Positions 7,805 through 14,177 of a stretch of 19,683 nucleotides of DNA are shown piece after piece (the stretch's first letter is position 1; each line of letters begins with the position of its first letter). The stretch lies in NCBI GenBank assembly GCA_035294725.1, contig DATGKK010000079.1:1-19683 (forward strand), written 5' to 3'. The position numbers were made by a program, and so were the translations under genes. The stretch comes from DATGKK01 sp035294725 (GTDB taxonomy: Bacteria > Actinomycetota > Acidimicrobiia > Acidimicrobiales > Bog-793). Under the pieces are notes generated by a model. It did not search any database and was not told the origin of the DNA. It was given only the letters and a program-made list of their open reading frames with translations.

Positions 7805-8899
7805 GTGTCTTCGCAGACGGCGACCGGCGGCCACGAGCCCGAGGGCCGAGCCCTCCTCGCGCCGTGGCGTGGGCGGCTCACCCGTCGCCACCTCGTCGTC
7901 GCGCTGGCCCTCCTGTGGCTCCTCGACGGCGCGCTCCAGTTCCAGCCCGACATGTACAGCCGATCGAGCAACTCCTTCCTCGCGACGGTCCTCTCCTACA
8001 ACACGATGGGCCGGCCCAACCTGCTCACCGAGCTCATCCGCTTCGCCGTCCTCAGCACCTACGGGACCGCCGGCCGGCAGGTCGTGTTCAACACCCTCGC
8101 CGCCGTGGTCCAGCTCGGGATCGGCGTCGGCCTGATCTGGCGGCGCACGGAGCGCCTTGCGCTCGCGGCCTCGTTCGTGTGGGCGCTCTTCCCCTGGGTC
8201 GTCGGCGAGGGCCTCGGCCAGATGCCGTGGCCGCAGGCCTCGATGGCTGTCCAGGGCTCACCCGGAGCCGCCGCGCTCTACATGATCCTCGCCCTCGTGC
8301 TCTGGCCGCGACGGACCGAGCCACCTCGCGCCGGCCAGTCCGTCGCGGACGGCGGGCTCCTCAGGGGACGCGGCGCGCGGGCAGTCTGGGCCGCGGTGTG
8401 GGCGGGCACGGGCGCGCTGGAGCTCGAGCACGCCAACTGGGCGAGCGACGCCCTTTCGGCCGAGATCCGCAACAACGCCGCAGGCGAGCCGAGCTGGCTC
8501 GCGCATCTCGACCGGAGCGTCGCGCACCTTCTCTACGGACATGGCACGGAGGTGGTCCTCGTCGTCCTTGTGGTCCAGGTCGTCGCGGCGCTCTGGGTGC
8601 TCCGCCCGATGACGAGGCGAGCCGGTCTCGCACTCGGCATCGGGGTGTCGCTCGTCTACTGGGTGATCGGCCAGAACTTCGGCGGCATCCTCACCGGCAC
8701 CGCCACCGATCCGAACCTCGGGCCGGTGATGGTGCTCTTCGCGCTGACGCTGTGGCCGTCGGGCACGCCGTCGAGTGAGGCGGTCGCAGAGCTCGCCAGT
8801 CCGGCTGCAGCCGAGCTGGACGAGCCCCGGCCGGACCTGCGCGACGCCCTCCCGAGCGGGGCCACTCGAAGCTCGGTCCCCCCGGTCCTTCCCTCGTAG
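7805..8899 (+). CDS. Eight-helix membrane protein, paralogue of the 3297 protein without the outer domain
   Basis: 364 residues, function unknown. It aligns along its length with the membrane part of the protein at 3297. Shared signatures are WLLDGALQFQPDM (38-50; WLLDGLLQLQPKM there), GEGLG (134-138), GSPGAAALY (151-159; GAPGAVALY there), NAAGEPSWLAH (224-234) and GxSLVxW followed by GTATDPNLGP (298-307; GGATDPNTGP there). Eight helices in two four-helix repeats and Arg-rich cytoplasmic loops (WRRTER, WPRR, RPMTRR) put both ends inside; the tail from about 320 is Ala/Glu/Pro-rich. The start is the only in-frame GTG after an upstream stop and has no clear ribosome binding site. Its neighbour is the secreted DUF11 protein, so the three genes may serve one envelope function. 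Its 3' end faces rnpB. Confidence 0.85.
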   Translation: MSSQTATGGHEPEGRALLAPWRGRLTRRHLVVALALLWLLDGALQFQPDMYSRSSNSFLATVLSYNTMGRPNLLTELIRFAVLSTYGTAGRQVVFNTLAAVVQLGIGVGLIWRRTERLALAASFVWALFPWVVGEGLGQMPWPQASMAVQGSPGAAALYMILALVLWPRRTEPPRAGQSVADGGLLRGRGARAVWAAVWAGTGALELEHANWASDALSAEIRNNAAGEPSWLAHLDRSVAHLLYGHGTEVVLVVLVVQVVAALWVLRPMTRRAGLALGIGVSLVYWVIGQNFGGILTGTATDPNLGPVMVLFALTLWPSGTPSSEAVAELASPAAAELDEPRPDLRDALPSGATRSSVPPVLPS

Positions 8900-8927
8900 C
8901 GAGCGTCCTGGCGCTCCGTTCGCACGT

Positions 8928-8942
8928 CGGCCACGACGGCCG
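8928..8942 (-). terminator. Candidate rnpB terminator hairpin
   Basis: CGGCC (8928-8932) and GGCCG (8938-8942) pair around a five-base loop, immediately after the RNase P RNA 3' end on the minus strand. There is no T-tract. A second small stem (GAGCG 8901-8905 with CGCTC 8912-8916) could serve either convergent gene. Confidence 0.4.
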
Positions 8943-8944
8943 GT

Positions 8945-9295
<351 letters not shown>

Positions 9296-9400
9296 GGCAC
9301 CATTCTCGCGCCGCCGCTGCCCGCCGTCGGCACGGGCGGCTGAGCCGGGTGGGGTGTGCTCACGCCCGGCATCCCGTCATCCCGCTTGATGCTGATGGTG

Positions 9401-9429
9401 TTGCCAACACTTTGATTGAGTGCTATACT
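9401..9429 (+). promoter_or_regulatory. Sigma-70 type promoter of the Hsp20 gene
   Basis: TTGCCA (-35, 9401-9406), a 17-base spacer and TATACT (-10, 9424-9429). This is the best vegetative promoter in the window and stands out as an A+T-rich patch. Transcription should begin near 9436, giving a leader of about 38 bases that contains the Shine-Dalgarno AGGAGG (9460-9465). Confidence 0.75.
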
Positions 9430-9435
9430 GTCAAG
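9415..9435 (+). promoter_or_regulatory. HAIR-like operator (putative HspR binding site)
   Basis: ATTGAGT (9415-9421), seven bases, TGTCAAG (9429-9435). This matches the HspR-associated inverted repeat CTTGAGT-N7-ACTCAAG at 11 of 14 positions with the exact spacing. It covers the -10 of the Hsp20 promoter, where a bound repressor would block RNA polymerase. HspR control of an Hsp20 gene is known for acr2 of Mycobacterium tuberculosis. No hspR gene is in the window. Confidence 0.55.
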
Positions 9436-9473
9436 CAGAACGAAGTAGTCACTACAGGAAGGAGGCATCGGTC

Positions 9474-9911
9474 ATGTTGATGCGTTTCGACCCATTTCGT
9501 GAGATCGACCGTTTCGTCCCCACGGCGTGGATGACCCGCAACCCGGTGCCGCTCGACGTGTACCGGCGTGGGGAGGAGTTCCTCGTGAGAGTCGACCTGC
9601 CGGGCATCGACCCCAAGTCGATCGACCTCCAGGTCGAGAAGAACGTCCTCACCCTGTCCGCCGAGCGCAGCTGGGCGCCGGCCGACGGCGACGAGGTCCT
9701 CGTGACCGAGCGGCCCCAGGGCAACTTCACCCGGCGGCTGTTCCTCGGCGACGGCCTCGACACCGAGCGGATCTCGGCGAGCTACGAGAACGGCGTCCTC
9801 AGCATCTCGGTGCCGGTGGCCGAGACGGCGAAGGCCCGCAAGGTCGCCATCTCCGTCGGCGAGACCGGCAACGTCATCGACGCCCCTGCCGCCGAGGCGA
9901 TCTCGGCCTGA
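9474..9911 (+). CDS. Hsp20 / alpha-crystallin family small heat-shock protein
   Basis: ATP-independent cytoplasmic chaperone that holds unfolding proteins as large oligomers. 145 residues, typical for the family. A short N-terminal arm (MRFDPFREIDRF) precedes the alpha-crystallin domain at about 26-130: PLDVYRRGEEFLVRVDLPGI (26-45), the ERPQGNFTRRLFL strand pair (79-91) and the hallmark ASYENGVLSISVP (102-114). The short C-terminal tail has no clear IxI motif, only an AISV/NVID region. The ATG at 9474 is preceded at eight bases by AGGAGG (9460-9465); the ATG at 9480 is a less likely start. The gene stands alone, with its own promoter and HAIR-like operator and two strong hairpins behind it, so it is probably heat-induced as a single-gene message. 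Confidence 0.95.
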   Translation: MLMRFDPFREIDRFVPTAWMTRNPVPLDVYRRGEEFLVRVDLPGIDPKSIDLQVEKNVLTLSAERSWAPADGDEVLVTERPQGNFTRRLFLGDGLDTERISASYENGVLSISVPVAETAKARKVAISVGETGNVIDAPAAEAISA

Positions 9912-9920
9912 GGCATCAGC

Positions 9921-9942
9921 CGGCGTGATCCCAGTCACGCCG
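9921..9942 (+). terminator. Hairpin terminator after the Hsp20 gene
   Basis: CGGCGTGA (9921-9928) pairs perfectly with TCACGCCG (9935-9942) around the loop TCCCAG, nine bases after the stop. There is no T-tract. Confidence 0.55.
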
Positions 9943-9957
9943 GGAACGACCCGCCGA

Positions 9958-9984
9958 GCGGCCCGGGCTCCCCGCCCGGGCCGC
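9958..9984. terminator. Strong bidirectional hairpin between convergent genes
   Basis: GCGGCCCGGGC (9958-9968) pairs with GCCCGGGCCGC (9974-9984): 11 perfect base pairs with a five-base loop. It sits between the Hsp20 gene and the convergent histidine phosphatase and probably stops transcription from both sides despite lacking a T-tract. Confidence 0.6.
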
Positions 9985-10042
9985 AGCGCGTCACCGGGCA
10001 GCATCGCCGCCCCGCCCGGCGGCGGTGCGGCGGGACCCCGGC

Positions 10043-10654
10043 TCAGCCCAGCCCGGCGAGGTGGGCCGTCTCGCCGAACGAGTGCAGGGAGCGGGGGCTC
10101 GTCGCCACCCGGGTGATGGAGCTCACAGCGAGCGACATCCGCCAGGAGACCTCGGGCCCCGCCCCGATTGCCCACCCGGCGGCCGCTTTCACGGGGGAGA
10201 CGTGGGTGACGGCCACCACGTCGCCCCCGGAGGCCGCCTCGGCGATCCCCTCGCACCAGGCCCTGATCCGCTCGTGCAGCTCGACGAGGGTCTCGCCACC
10301 AGGCGGGCGCCAGGCGACGTCTTCCCGCCACCGCTGCCATTGGGCGCGGTCCAACTCGGCGAGCAGGCTGCCGTCGAGCTCGCCGTAGTCGAGCTCGACC
10401 AGCTGTGCGTCGACGACGACCTCGGGGACGCCGAGAGCTGCCGCGATCAGCTCGGCCGTCCGAAGGGCGCGCTCAAGTGGGCTCGCGAGGACTCTCGGCG
10501 GTGGGCCCGGCGCCGCCGCCCGCTCCGCGGCGAGGTGCCGTCCCGTCGCCGCTGCCTGGCGCCGGCCCAGCTCGGTGAGGGGAGGGTCGGCCCTTCCCGC
10601 CAGCCGGCCCTCGGCGTTCCAGAGGCTCTGGGCGTGGCGGACGAGGATCAGCAT
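10043..10654 (-). CDS. Histidine phosphatase family protein (phosphoglycerate mutase-like, CobC/GpmB-type)
   Basis: Cytoplasmic phosphatase or mutase of the branch-1 histidine phosphatase superfamily. 203 residues from the ATG at 10654; the open frame extends to 10807 but that part overlaps the upstream zinc-ribbon gene in another frame. The catalytic RHA motif is LILVRHAQS (H7 is the phospho-acceptor); LASPLERALRTAEL gives the second Arg, E87 in LVELDYGELDG is the proton donor and H151 in AVTHVSP the second His. It starts 16 bases after the zinc-ribbon stop, so the two are probably co-transcribed. In mycobacteria a zinc-ribbon protein of this kind (Rv2229c) neighbours an RNase H/CobC fusion (Rv2228c); here only the phosphatase half is present. 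The substrate cannot be assigned. The C-terminus faces the hairpin at 9958. Confidence 0.9.
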   Translation of the reverse strand: MLILVRHAQSLWNAEGRLAGRADPPLTELGRRQAAATGRHLAAERAAAPGPPPRVLASPLERALRTAELIAAALGVPEVVVDAQLVELDYGELDGSLLAELDRAQWQRWREDVAWRPPGGETLVELHERIRAWCEGIAEAASGGDVVAVTHVSPVKAAAGWAIGAGPEVSWRMSLAVSSITRVATSPRSLHSFGETAHLAGLG

Positions 10655-10670
10655 CGTGTGCCGGTCGAGC

Positions 10671-11435
10671 TCAAGCGACGAGGATGCGGCCGCACTGCTC
10701 GCAGTGCACCACGTCCCCGGCACCCCGGTGCGACAGCCGCTCGCGCTCGCTGCTCGGGAGCTGGAGGTGGCAGCCGCTGCAGGCGCCGTGGACGAGCCGG
10801 GCCGCACCGACGCCGCCGAGGCGCAGGCGCAGGCGCTCGTAGTCCGCCGCCAGCGCAGCGGGCAGGCCTGCGGCGAGGCGCTCCCGGCGCTCCCGCAGCT
10901 CCGTCATCACGGCGTCGATCTCCTGCTCGGCAGCCCGCAGGGCGGTGAGCGAGGCTCCGTGCTCCGCCGCGAGCGACGCCTGCTCGGCACGGATGGACTC
11001 GAGCTCCTTCTCGACGGGCTCGAGCTGCTCCATCACCTCGATCTCGGCGTCCTCGAGCTCCCTTCGGTGGCCGGCGAGCGAGTCGATCTCGCCGCTCATC
11101 GCCTGGAGGTCGCGGTAGCCGCCCCCGCCCTCGGTGAGCCTGGCCTCGATGGCGGCGATGCGGGAGGAGCACGACGTGATCTGGGCCTCGAGCTCGCCCT
11201 GGCGGGAGGTGAGGTCCTCGAAGGACTTCCCCGCTGCCGCCGCCCGCTGCTCGAGGGCGCCGAGGCGCGCCTCGAGGTCGCGCACCGCCCCACGCTCGCC
11301 GAGCTCCCGGCGCCGGTAGGCGAGCTGCTCGAGCTCGAGGTCGAGCTCCTGCACCTCGAGCAGGAGGTGGAGGGGTCCGCCGGCCTGCTCGGCCCCTCGT
11401 CCCTCTCCGTCCGCCCGCGGCCGGTCGTCGCTCAT
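10671..11435 (-). CDS. Coiled-coil protein with C-terminal C4 zinc ribbon
   Basis: 254 residues. Residues of about 20-200 form a long Glu/Arg/Leu-rich coiled coil. It is followed by a zinc ribbon with CSGC (C219, C222) and CEQC (C245, C248) 22 residues apart, the C4-type zinc-ribbon family (zf-RING_7) common in actinobacteria and other bacteria. The molecular role is not established; nucleic-acid binding is often assumed. The frame is open to 12464, but the upstream part overlaps the inositol-phosphatase gene out of frame. The ATG at 11435 (MSDDRPRADG) has TAGCCT eight bases upstream and is taken as a leaderless start. The histidine phosphatase follows after 16 bases. Confidence 0.88.
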   Translation of the reverse strand: MSDDRPRADGEGRGAEQAGGPLHLLLEVQELDLELEQLAYRRRELGERGAVRDLEARLGALEQRAAAAGKSFEDLTSRQGELEAQITSCSSRIAAIEARLTEGGGGYRDLQAMSGEIDSLAGHRRELEDAEIEVMEQLEPVEKELESIRAEQASLAAEHGASLTALRAAEQEIDAVMTELRERRERLAAGLPAALAADYERLRLRLGGVGAARLVHGACSGCHLQLPSSERERLSHRGAGDVVHCEQCGRILVA

Positions 11436-11443
11436 CGCGAGCG

Positions 11444-11449
11444 AGGCTA
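11444..11449 (-). promoter_or_regulatory. -10 element (TAGCCT) for the zinc-ribbon gene
   Basis: Minus-strand TAGCCT ends eight bases before the ATG at 11435, in the 59-base gap behind the inositol-phosphatase gene. It suggests a separate leaderless transcript for the zinc-ribbon/phosphatase pair. Confidence 0.45.
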
Positions 11450-11494
11450 CCGAGGCGAGCGCCGGCCAGTCGATCCTGGGCCGCCCAACAGCGC

Positions 11495-12250
11495 TCAGTT
11501 GCCGATCGCCCTGTGCCAGGCGACGAGCAGCGCCTCGAGCAGCTCGGGCGTCGCACCGGCGACCGGAGTGCGGCGCGCCGTGTGCTCGACCACCGCGAGC
11601 TCGCGCCCTCGCGCATCGGCGACGGTGGCGCCGGCCCCCTCGCAGACGAGGAGGCCCCCGAGGTAGTCCCACGGTCCGTGGCCGGCCGCGCTGCAGTCGA
11701 GGTAGCCGTCGAGGGTGCCGTCGGCGACGCCGCACAGATCGAGCGCGGCGGCGCCGAGCGCCCGGTACTGACGCCAGCCGAGGTAGCGAGGGGGGTAGCC
11801 GGCAAGCCCGAGCACGGACCGCCCGAGCTCGGTGGTCGACCTGGGCGAGATCGGCTGCCCGTCCCGGGTGGGCGGCTCGCCCCGGACGGCCCGGTAGCGG
11901 ACGCCTGAGGCCTGGTTCGCCACGAGGGCGGCGACGGGGCCGTCGCTGTCCACGACGCATACGCTCGTCGCGAACCACGGTATGCCCCGGGCGGCGTTCG
12001 TCGACCCGTCCACCGGGTCGAGCACGGCGAGCAGCCCCGTCGGACCGTCCGCGCTCCGCCCGGACTCCTCGCTCAGCACGCCGATGCCGTTGCCGGTCAG
12101 CACCTCGACGGCGGCGGCGTCCGCGACGACGTCGGAGCGGTACTGGCCCGGCCGCTCCCCGGAGGGACCCCAGTCGCCGAGACCGTCGAGCGCGGCGCGC
12201 ACCCGGTCGGCGACCTCGTCCATCACCTCCATGAGCGCAGCCGTGTCCAC
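11495..12250 (-). CDS. Inositol monophosphatase family protein
   Basis: Mg2+-dependent, Li+-sensitive sugar phosphatase family (inositol-1-phosphate, histidinol phosphate, 3'-phosphoadenosine phosphate or fructose bisphosphate, depending on the member). 251 residues. Motifs in order: LSEES (59-63; Glu metal ligands), LDPVDGSTN (77-85; the DPxDGTxN metal and phosphate site, here with Ser) and HGPWDYLGGLLVCEGAG near 195-210 (the WDxAAG motif, with Leu-Gly-Gly in place of Ala-Ala-Gly). The active site looks complete. In actinobacteria such genes serve inositol or histidine synthesis; context does not decide. The GTG at 12250 has TACCGT six bases upstream and no Shine-Dalgarno; the ATG at residue 7 is an alternative. 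It is divergent from the gene at 12294 with only 43 bases between. Confidence 0.92.
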   Translation of the reverse strand: MDTAALMEVMDEVADRVRAALDGLGDWGPSGERPGQYRSDVVADAAAVEVLTGNGIGVLSEESGRSADGPTGLLAVLDPVDGSTNAARGIPWFATSVCVVDSDGPVAALVANQASGVRYRAVRGEPPTRDGQPISPRSTTELGRSVLGLAGYPPRYLGWRQYRALGAAALDLCGVADGTLDGYLDCSAAGHGPWDYLGGLLVCEGAGATVADARGRELAVVEHTARRTPVAGATPELLEALLVAWHRAIGN

Positions 12251-12256
12251 CCGGGC

Positions 12257-12262
12257 ACGGTA
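12257..12262 (-). promoter_or_regulatory. -10 element (TACCGT) for the inositol-phosphatase gene
   Basis: Minus-strand TACCGT ends six bases before the GTG at 12250. It lies where the -35 of the opposing promoter for the gene at 12294 would be, so the two promoters overlap. Confidence 0.45.
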
Positions 12263-12278
12263 GCCCCCGGGCCCGACC

Positions 12279-12284
12279 TACACT
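12279..12284 (+). promoter_or_regulatory. -10 element (TACACT) for the gene at 12294
   Basis: TACACT ends nine bases before the ATG at 12294, which has no Shine-Dalgarno: a leaderless start. It occupies the -35 position of the opposing promoter. Confidence 0.5.
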
Positions 12285-12293
12285 CGCACCGAC

Positions 12294-12863
12294 ATGGCCG
12301 TCATCGACGTCGCGGGGTACGTGGCCGAGCTCAAGGACCATGCCGTCGACCACGGTTTCCACGTCCACGACGAGCGGCACTTCGTCGAGACGTACTCCCT
12401 CCGTCAGTTCTGGGAGGTGGACCTCCACCCCGAGGAGGGATGCGGGGGACCGATCGACCTCCACCTCGCGCTCGAGGTCGAGCCTCGCAGCCTCCTCTCG
12501 TTCGAGGATGCCGTCATGGCGCTGCCGGACGACGCCGAGCCGCCGGACAAGTGGTTCTTCCCGCTCACGTTCAACTGGGGGATCCCCCCGCTCCCGAACG
12601 GCCCCGACCTGCTCCGCCTCGCGCTCGACCTCTCCGAGATCGGTGGCCTCGAGCTCCCACTCGAGATCTCCGCCACGGACTCCTACGGCTCCGCCACGGA
12701 CGCGCCCGTGCGCCGCCTCACCATCGTCGCGAAGCAGGAGGTCTCCCTCGCGCGGGTGCTCGCGGGCGAGGAGCTCCTCTGCGAGACCTTCGACCGGGCG
12801 CTCGGCGTGACCCGTTTCCTGCTGGAAGCCGCACCCGGTTGGCTCGCCCCGCTCGACGACTGA
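12294..12863 (+). CDS. Hypothetical protein, 189 residues, acidic
   Basis: I do not recognise a named family. The protein is soluble, has no signal peptide or membrane segment, and is rich in Asp, Glu and Leu. It reads like a compact alpha/beta domain: HGFHVHDERHFVETYSLRQF near 20-39, an alternating strand (DLHLALEVEPRSLLSF) and KWFFPLTFNWGIPPLPNGPD near 86-105, ending in a helix and GWLAPLDD. Codon use is like that of its neighbours, with strong G/C at third positions, so the frame is real. The start is fixed by TACACT just upstream (leaderless). It overlaps the start of the small lipoprotein gene by 25 bases, so the two are probably translated together. Function unknown. Confidence 0.82.
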   Translation: MAVIDVAGYVAELKDHAVDHGFHVHDERHFVETYSLRQFWEVDLHPEEGCGGPIDLHLALEVEPRSLLSFEDAVMALPDDAEPPDKWFFPLTFNWGIPPLPNGPDLLRLALDLSEIGGLELPLEISATDSYGSATDAPVRRLTIVAKQEVSLARVLAGEELLCETFDRALGVTRFLLEAAPGWLAPLDD

Positions 12864-13240
12864 GCCTCCCCGGCCCCGAGCGACGGCGCCGGGCTCTCAT
12901 CGGCTCCCCGGTCGCGCTGCTGCTGGCCTCCGGGCTGCTCGCCAGCTGCTCCTCCCAGGCGGCCTCCCTCGGCAACCAGGCGTGCGGCTACGTGAGCCGG
13001 GCGGTCCGGCTGCGGAACGACGCCGCGAGCGCCGGCTCGAGCTTACGGGCGACGGCGCTGCGGGACAGCGCCCAGCACGACCTCGAGCTCGCCGCCCCGA
13101 TCGCCGCCCAGGCCGCCGGGGCCGACCCGACCTGGCAGGCCCTCGCCGCCAACCTCGAGCAGATCAACCGCCTGCCGACCTCGCTCGTGCTCCCGGCGAT
13201 CCGGGCCGACTGCGAGGCGCTCACCTCACCGGGAGGCTGA
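12839..13240 (+). CDS. Small putative lipoprotein
   Basis: 133 residues from a TTG start inside the end of the preceding gene. There is no ATG or GTG between that gene's stop and the lipobox, so a TTG at 12839 (with GGAAG about ten bases upstream) is the only nearby standard start. The N-terminus is a lipoprotein signal: RERR-type basic stretch (ERRRRALIG), hydrophobic core (VALLLASGLLAS) and the lipobox LLASC with C37 as the lipidated Cys. The mature part is about 95 residues, Ala-rich and helical, with two Cys (C49 and C125) that could form a disulfide. It has no recognised domain. Its last 15 bases overlap the 3' end of the convergent ROK kinase gene. The frame was judged real from the clean signal peptide and codon use. 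Confidence 0.72.
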   Translation: MARPARRLSLPGPERRRRALIGSPVALLLASGLLASCSSQAASLGNQACGYVSRAVRLRNDAASAGSSLRATALRDSAQHDLELAAPIAAQAAGADPTWQALAANLEQINRLPTSLVLPAIRADCEALTSPGG

Positions 13241-14161
13241 CTCCTCCGGGGGAGGCGCCCCATCCCCTGCCGCCGCCGGCGCAGCGCCCTCGCCCGGGTC
13301 GTCGAGACCGGCCTGAGCCTCCCCGCCTGCCTCAGGGGCCGGGCCCGTCCCGGCCTCGCCGCCGGCCGCTCCCGTCGGAGCCGCCGCGCCGGGAAGGTCC
13401 TCGAAGTGCGAGCCCACCTCCCAGAGCTTGATCCCGCCGAGGATCCCGGCGACGTTGTCCACGATGGTGATCTCGGCCGGCACGTGGCCGGCCATGTGCC
13501 GCGCATTGCCCCCGCCGAGCCAGAGGCGGTCGTAGTTCACGAGCGCCGAGAAGTTGTCGATCGCCTTCAGCACCCGGGAACGCCACTTCTTCGTCCCGAT
13601 CCGCCGCAGCGCGGCGTCCCCGATCTGCTCGTTGTAGGTCTCGTGCTTGCGGAAGGGGTGGTGGGCGAGCTCGAGATGGGGCGCGAGCCTCCCGTCCATG
13701 AACAGCGCGGTCCCGACGCCCGTGCCGAGCGTGACGACCATCTCGAGGCCGGTGCCCTCGACGACGGCCCAGCCCTGCAGGTCGGCGTCGTTCGCGATGC
13801 GAGCCGGCAGCCCGAGCCGGTCCGAGAGCGCCCCGGCGAGGTCGAAGCCGGACCAGGCCGACACGAGCTCGGGCACGACCTGCGTGCCCGGCCCCGACTT
13901 GGTGACGAAGTGGGGAGCCGTGAGCACCTTGCCGCGGCGGACGACTCCCGGGAACCCTGCCGAGACGCGGTCGGCCGGCGGGAGCGGCGCCACGAGGGCG
14001 GCGAGGGTGTCGACCATCTTGTCCGGCGGGCACGGGTAGGTGGTGTCCACCCTTACCCGGTCGGCAAGGAGCCGGCCGTCGGGGCCGAGGACCGACGCCT
14101 TGAGCCCCGTCCCGCCGATGTCGATGGCGAGGGTCGCAGGATGCAGCGAGGCGGCCGTCAT
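13226..14161 (-). CDS. ROK-family sugar kinase, polyphosphate glucokinase-like
   Basis: Phosphorylates glucose or a related sugar, probably with polyphosphate and/or ATP. 311 residues from the ATG at 14161; the ATG at 14194 (overlapping pepA) is the alternative. Phosphate-binding AIDIGGTGLK lies at 12-21, the catalytic region NDADLQG at 124-130 (D126 is the likely base), LGTGVG at 145-150 and LGGGN at 215-219. The usual ROK zinc motif (CxCGxxGC) is absent, as in actinobacterial PpgK, and KKWRSRVLKAIDNFSALVNY resembles the PpgK tail helix. The last 55 or so residues are a low-complexity Ala/Gly/Pro/Glu tail after FEDLPGAAAP, not seen in typical PpgK and presumably disordered. It follows pepA by 16 bases in the same operon. 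The family is certain; the exact donor and sugar are not. Confidence 0.85.
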   Translation of the reverse strand: MTAASLHPATLAIDIGGTGLKASVLGPDGRLLADRVRVDTTYPCPPDKMVDTLAALVAPLPPADRVSAGFPGVVRRGKVLTAPHFVTKSGPGTQVVPELVSAWSGFDLAGALSDRLGLPARIANDADLQGWAVVEGTGLEMVVTLGTGVGTALFMDGRLAPHLELAHHPFRKHETYNEQIGDAALRRIGTKKWRSRVLKAIDNFSALVNYDRLWLGGGNARHMAGHVPAEITIVDNVAGILGGIKLWEVGSHFEDLPGAAAPTGAAGGEAGTGPAPEAGGEAQAGLDDPGEGAAPAAAGDGAPPPEESASR

Positions 14162-14177
14162 ACCGGGCCCGTCCACC

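Noticed and set aside
10671..12464. A 597-codon minus-strand frame ending in the zinc ribbon
   Set aside because: Its first 343 codons overlap the inositol phosphatase out of frame and are Arg/Gly-rich. The coiled-coil protein starts at 11435.
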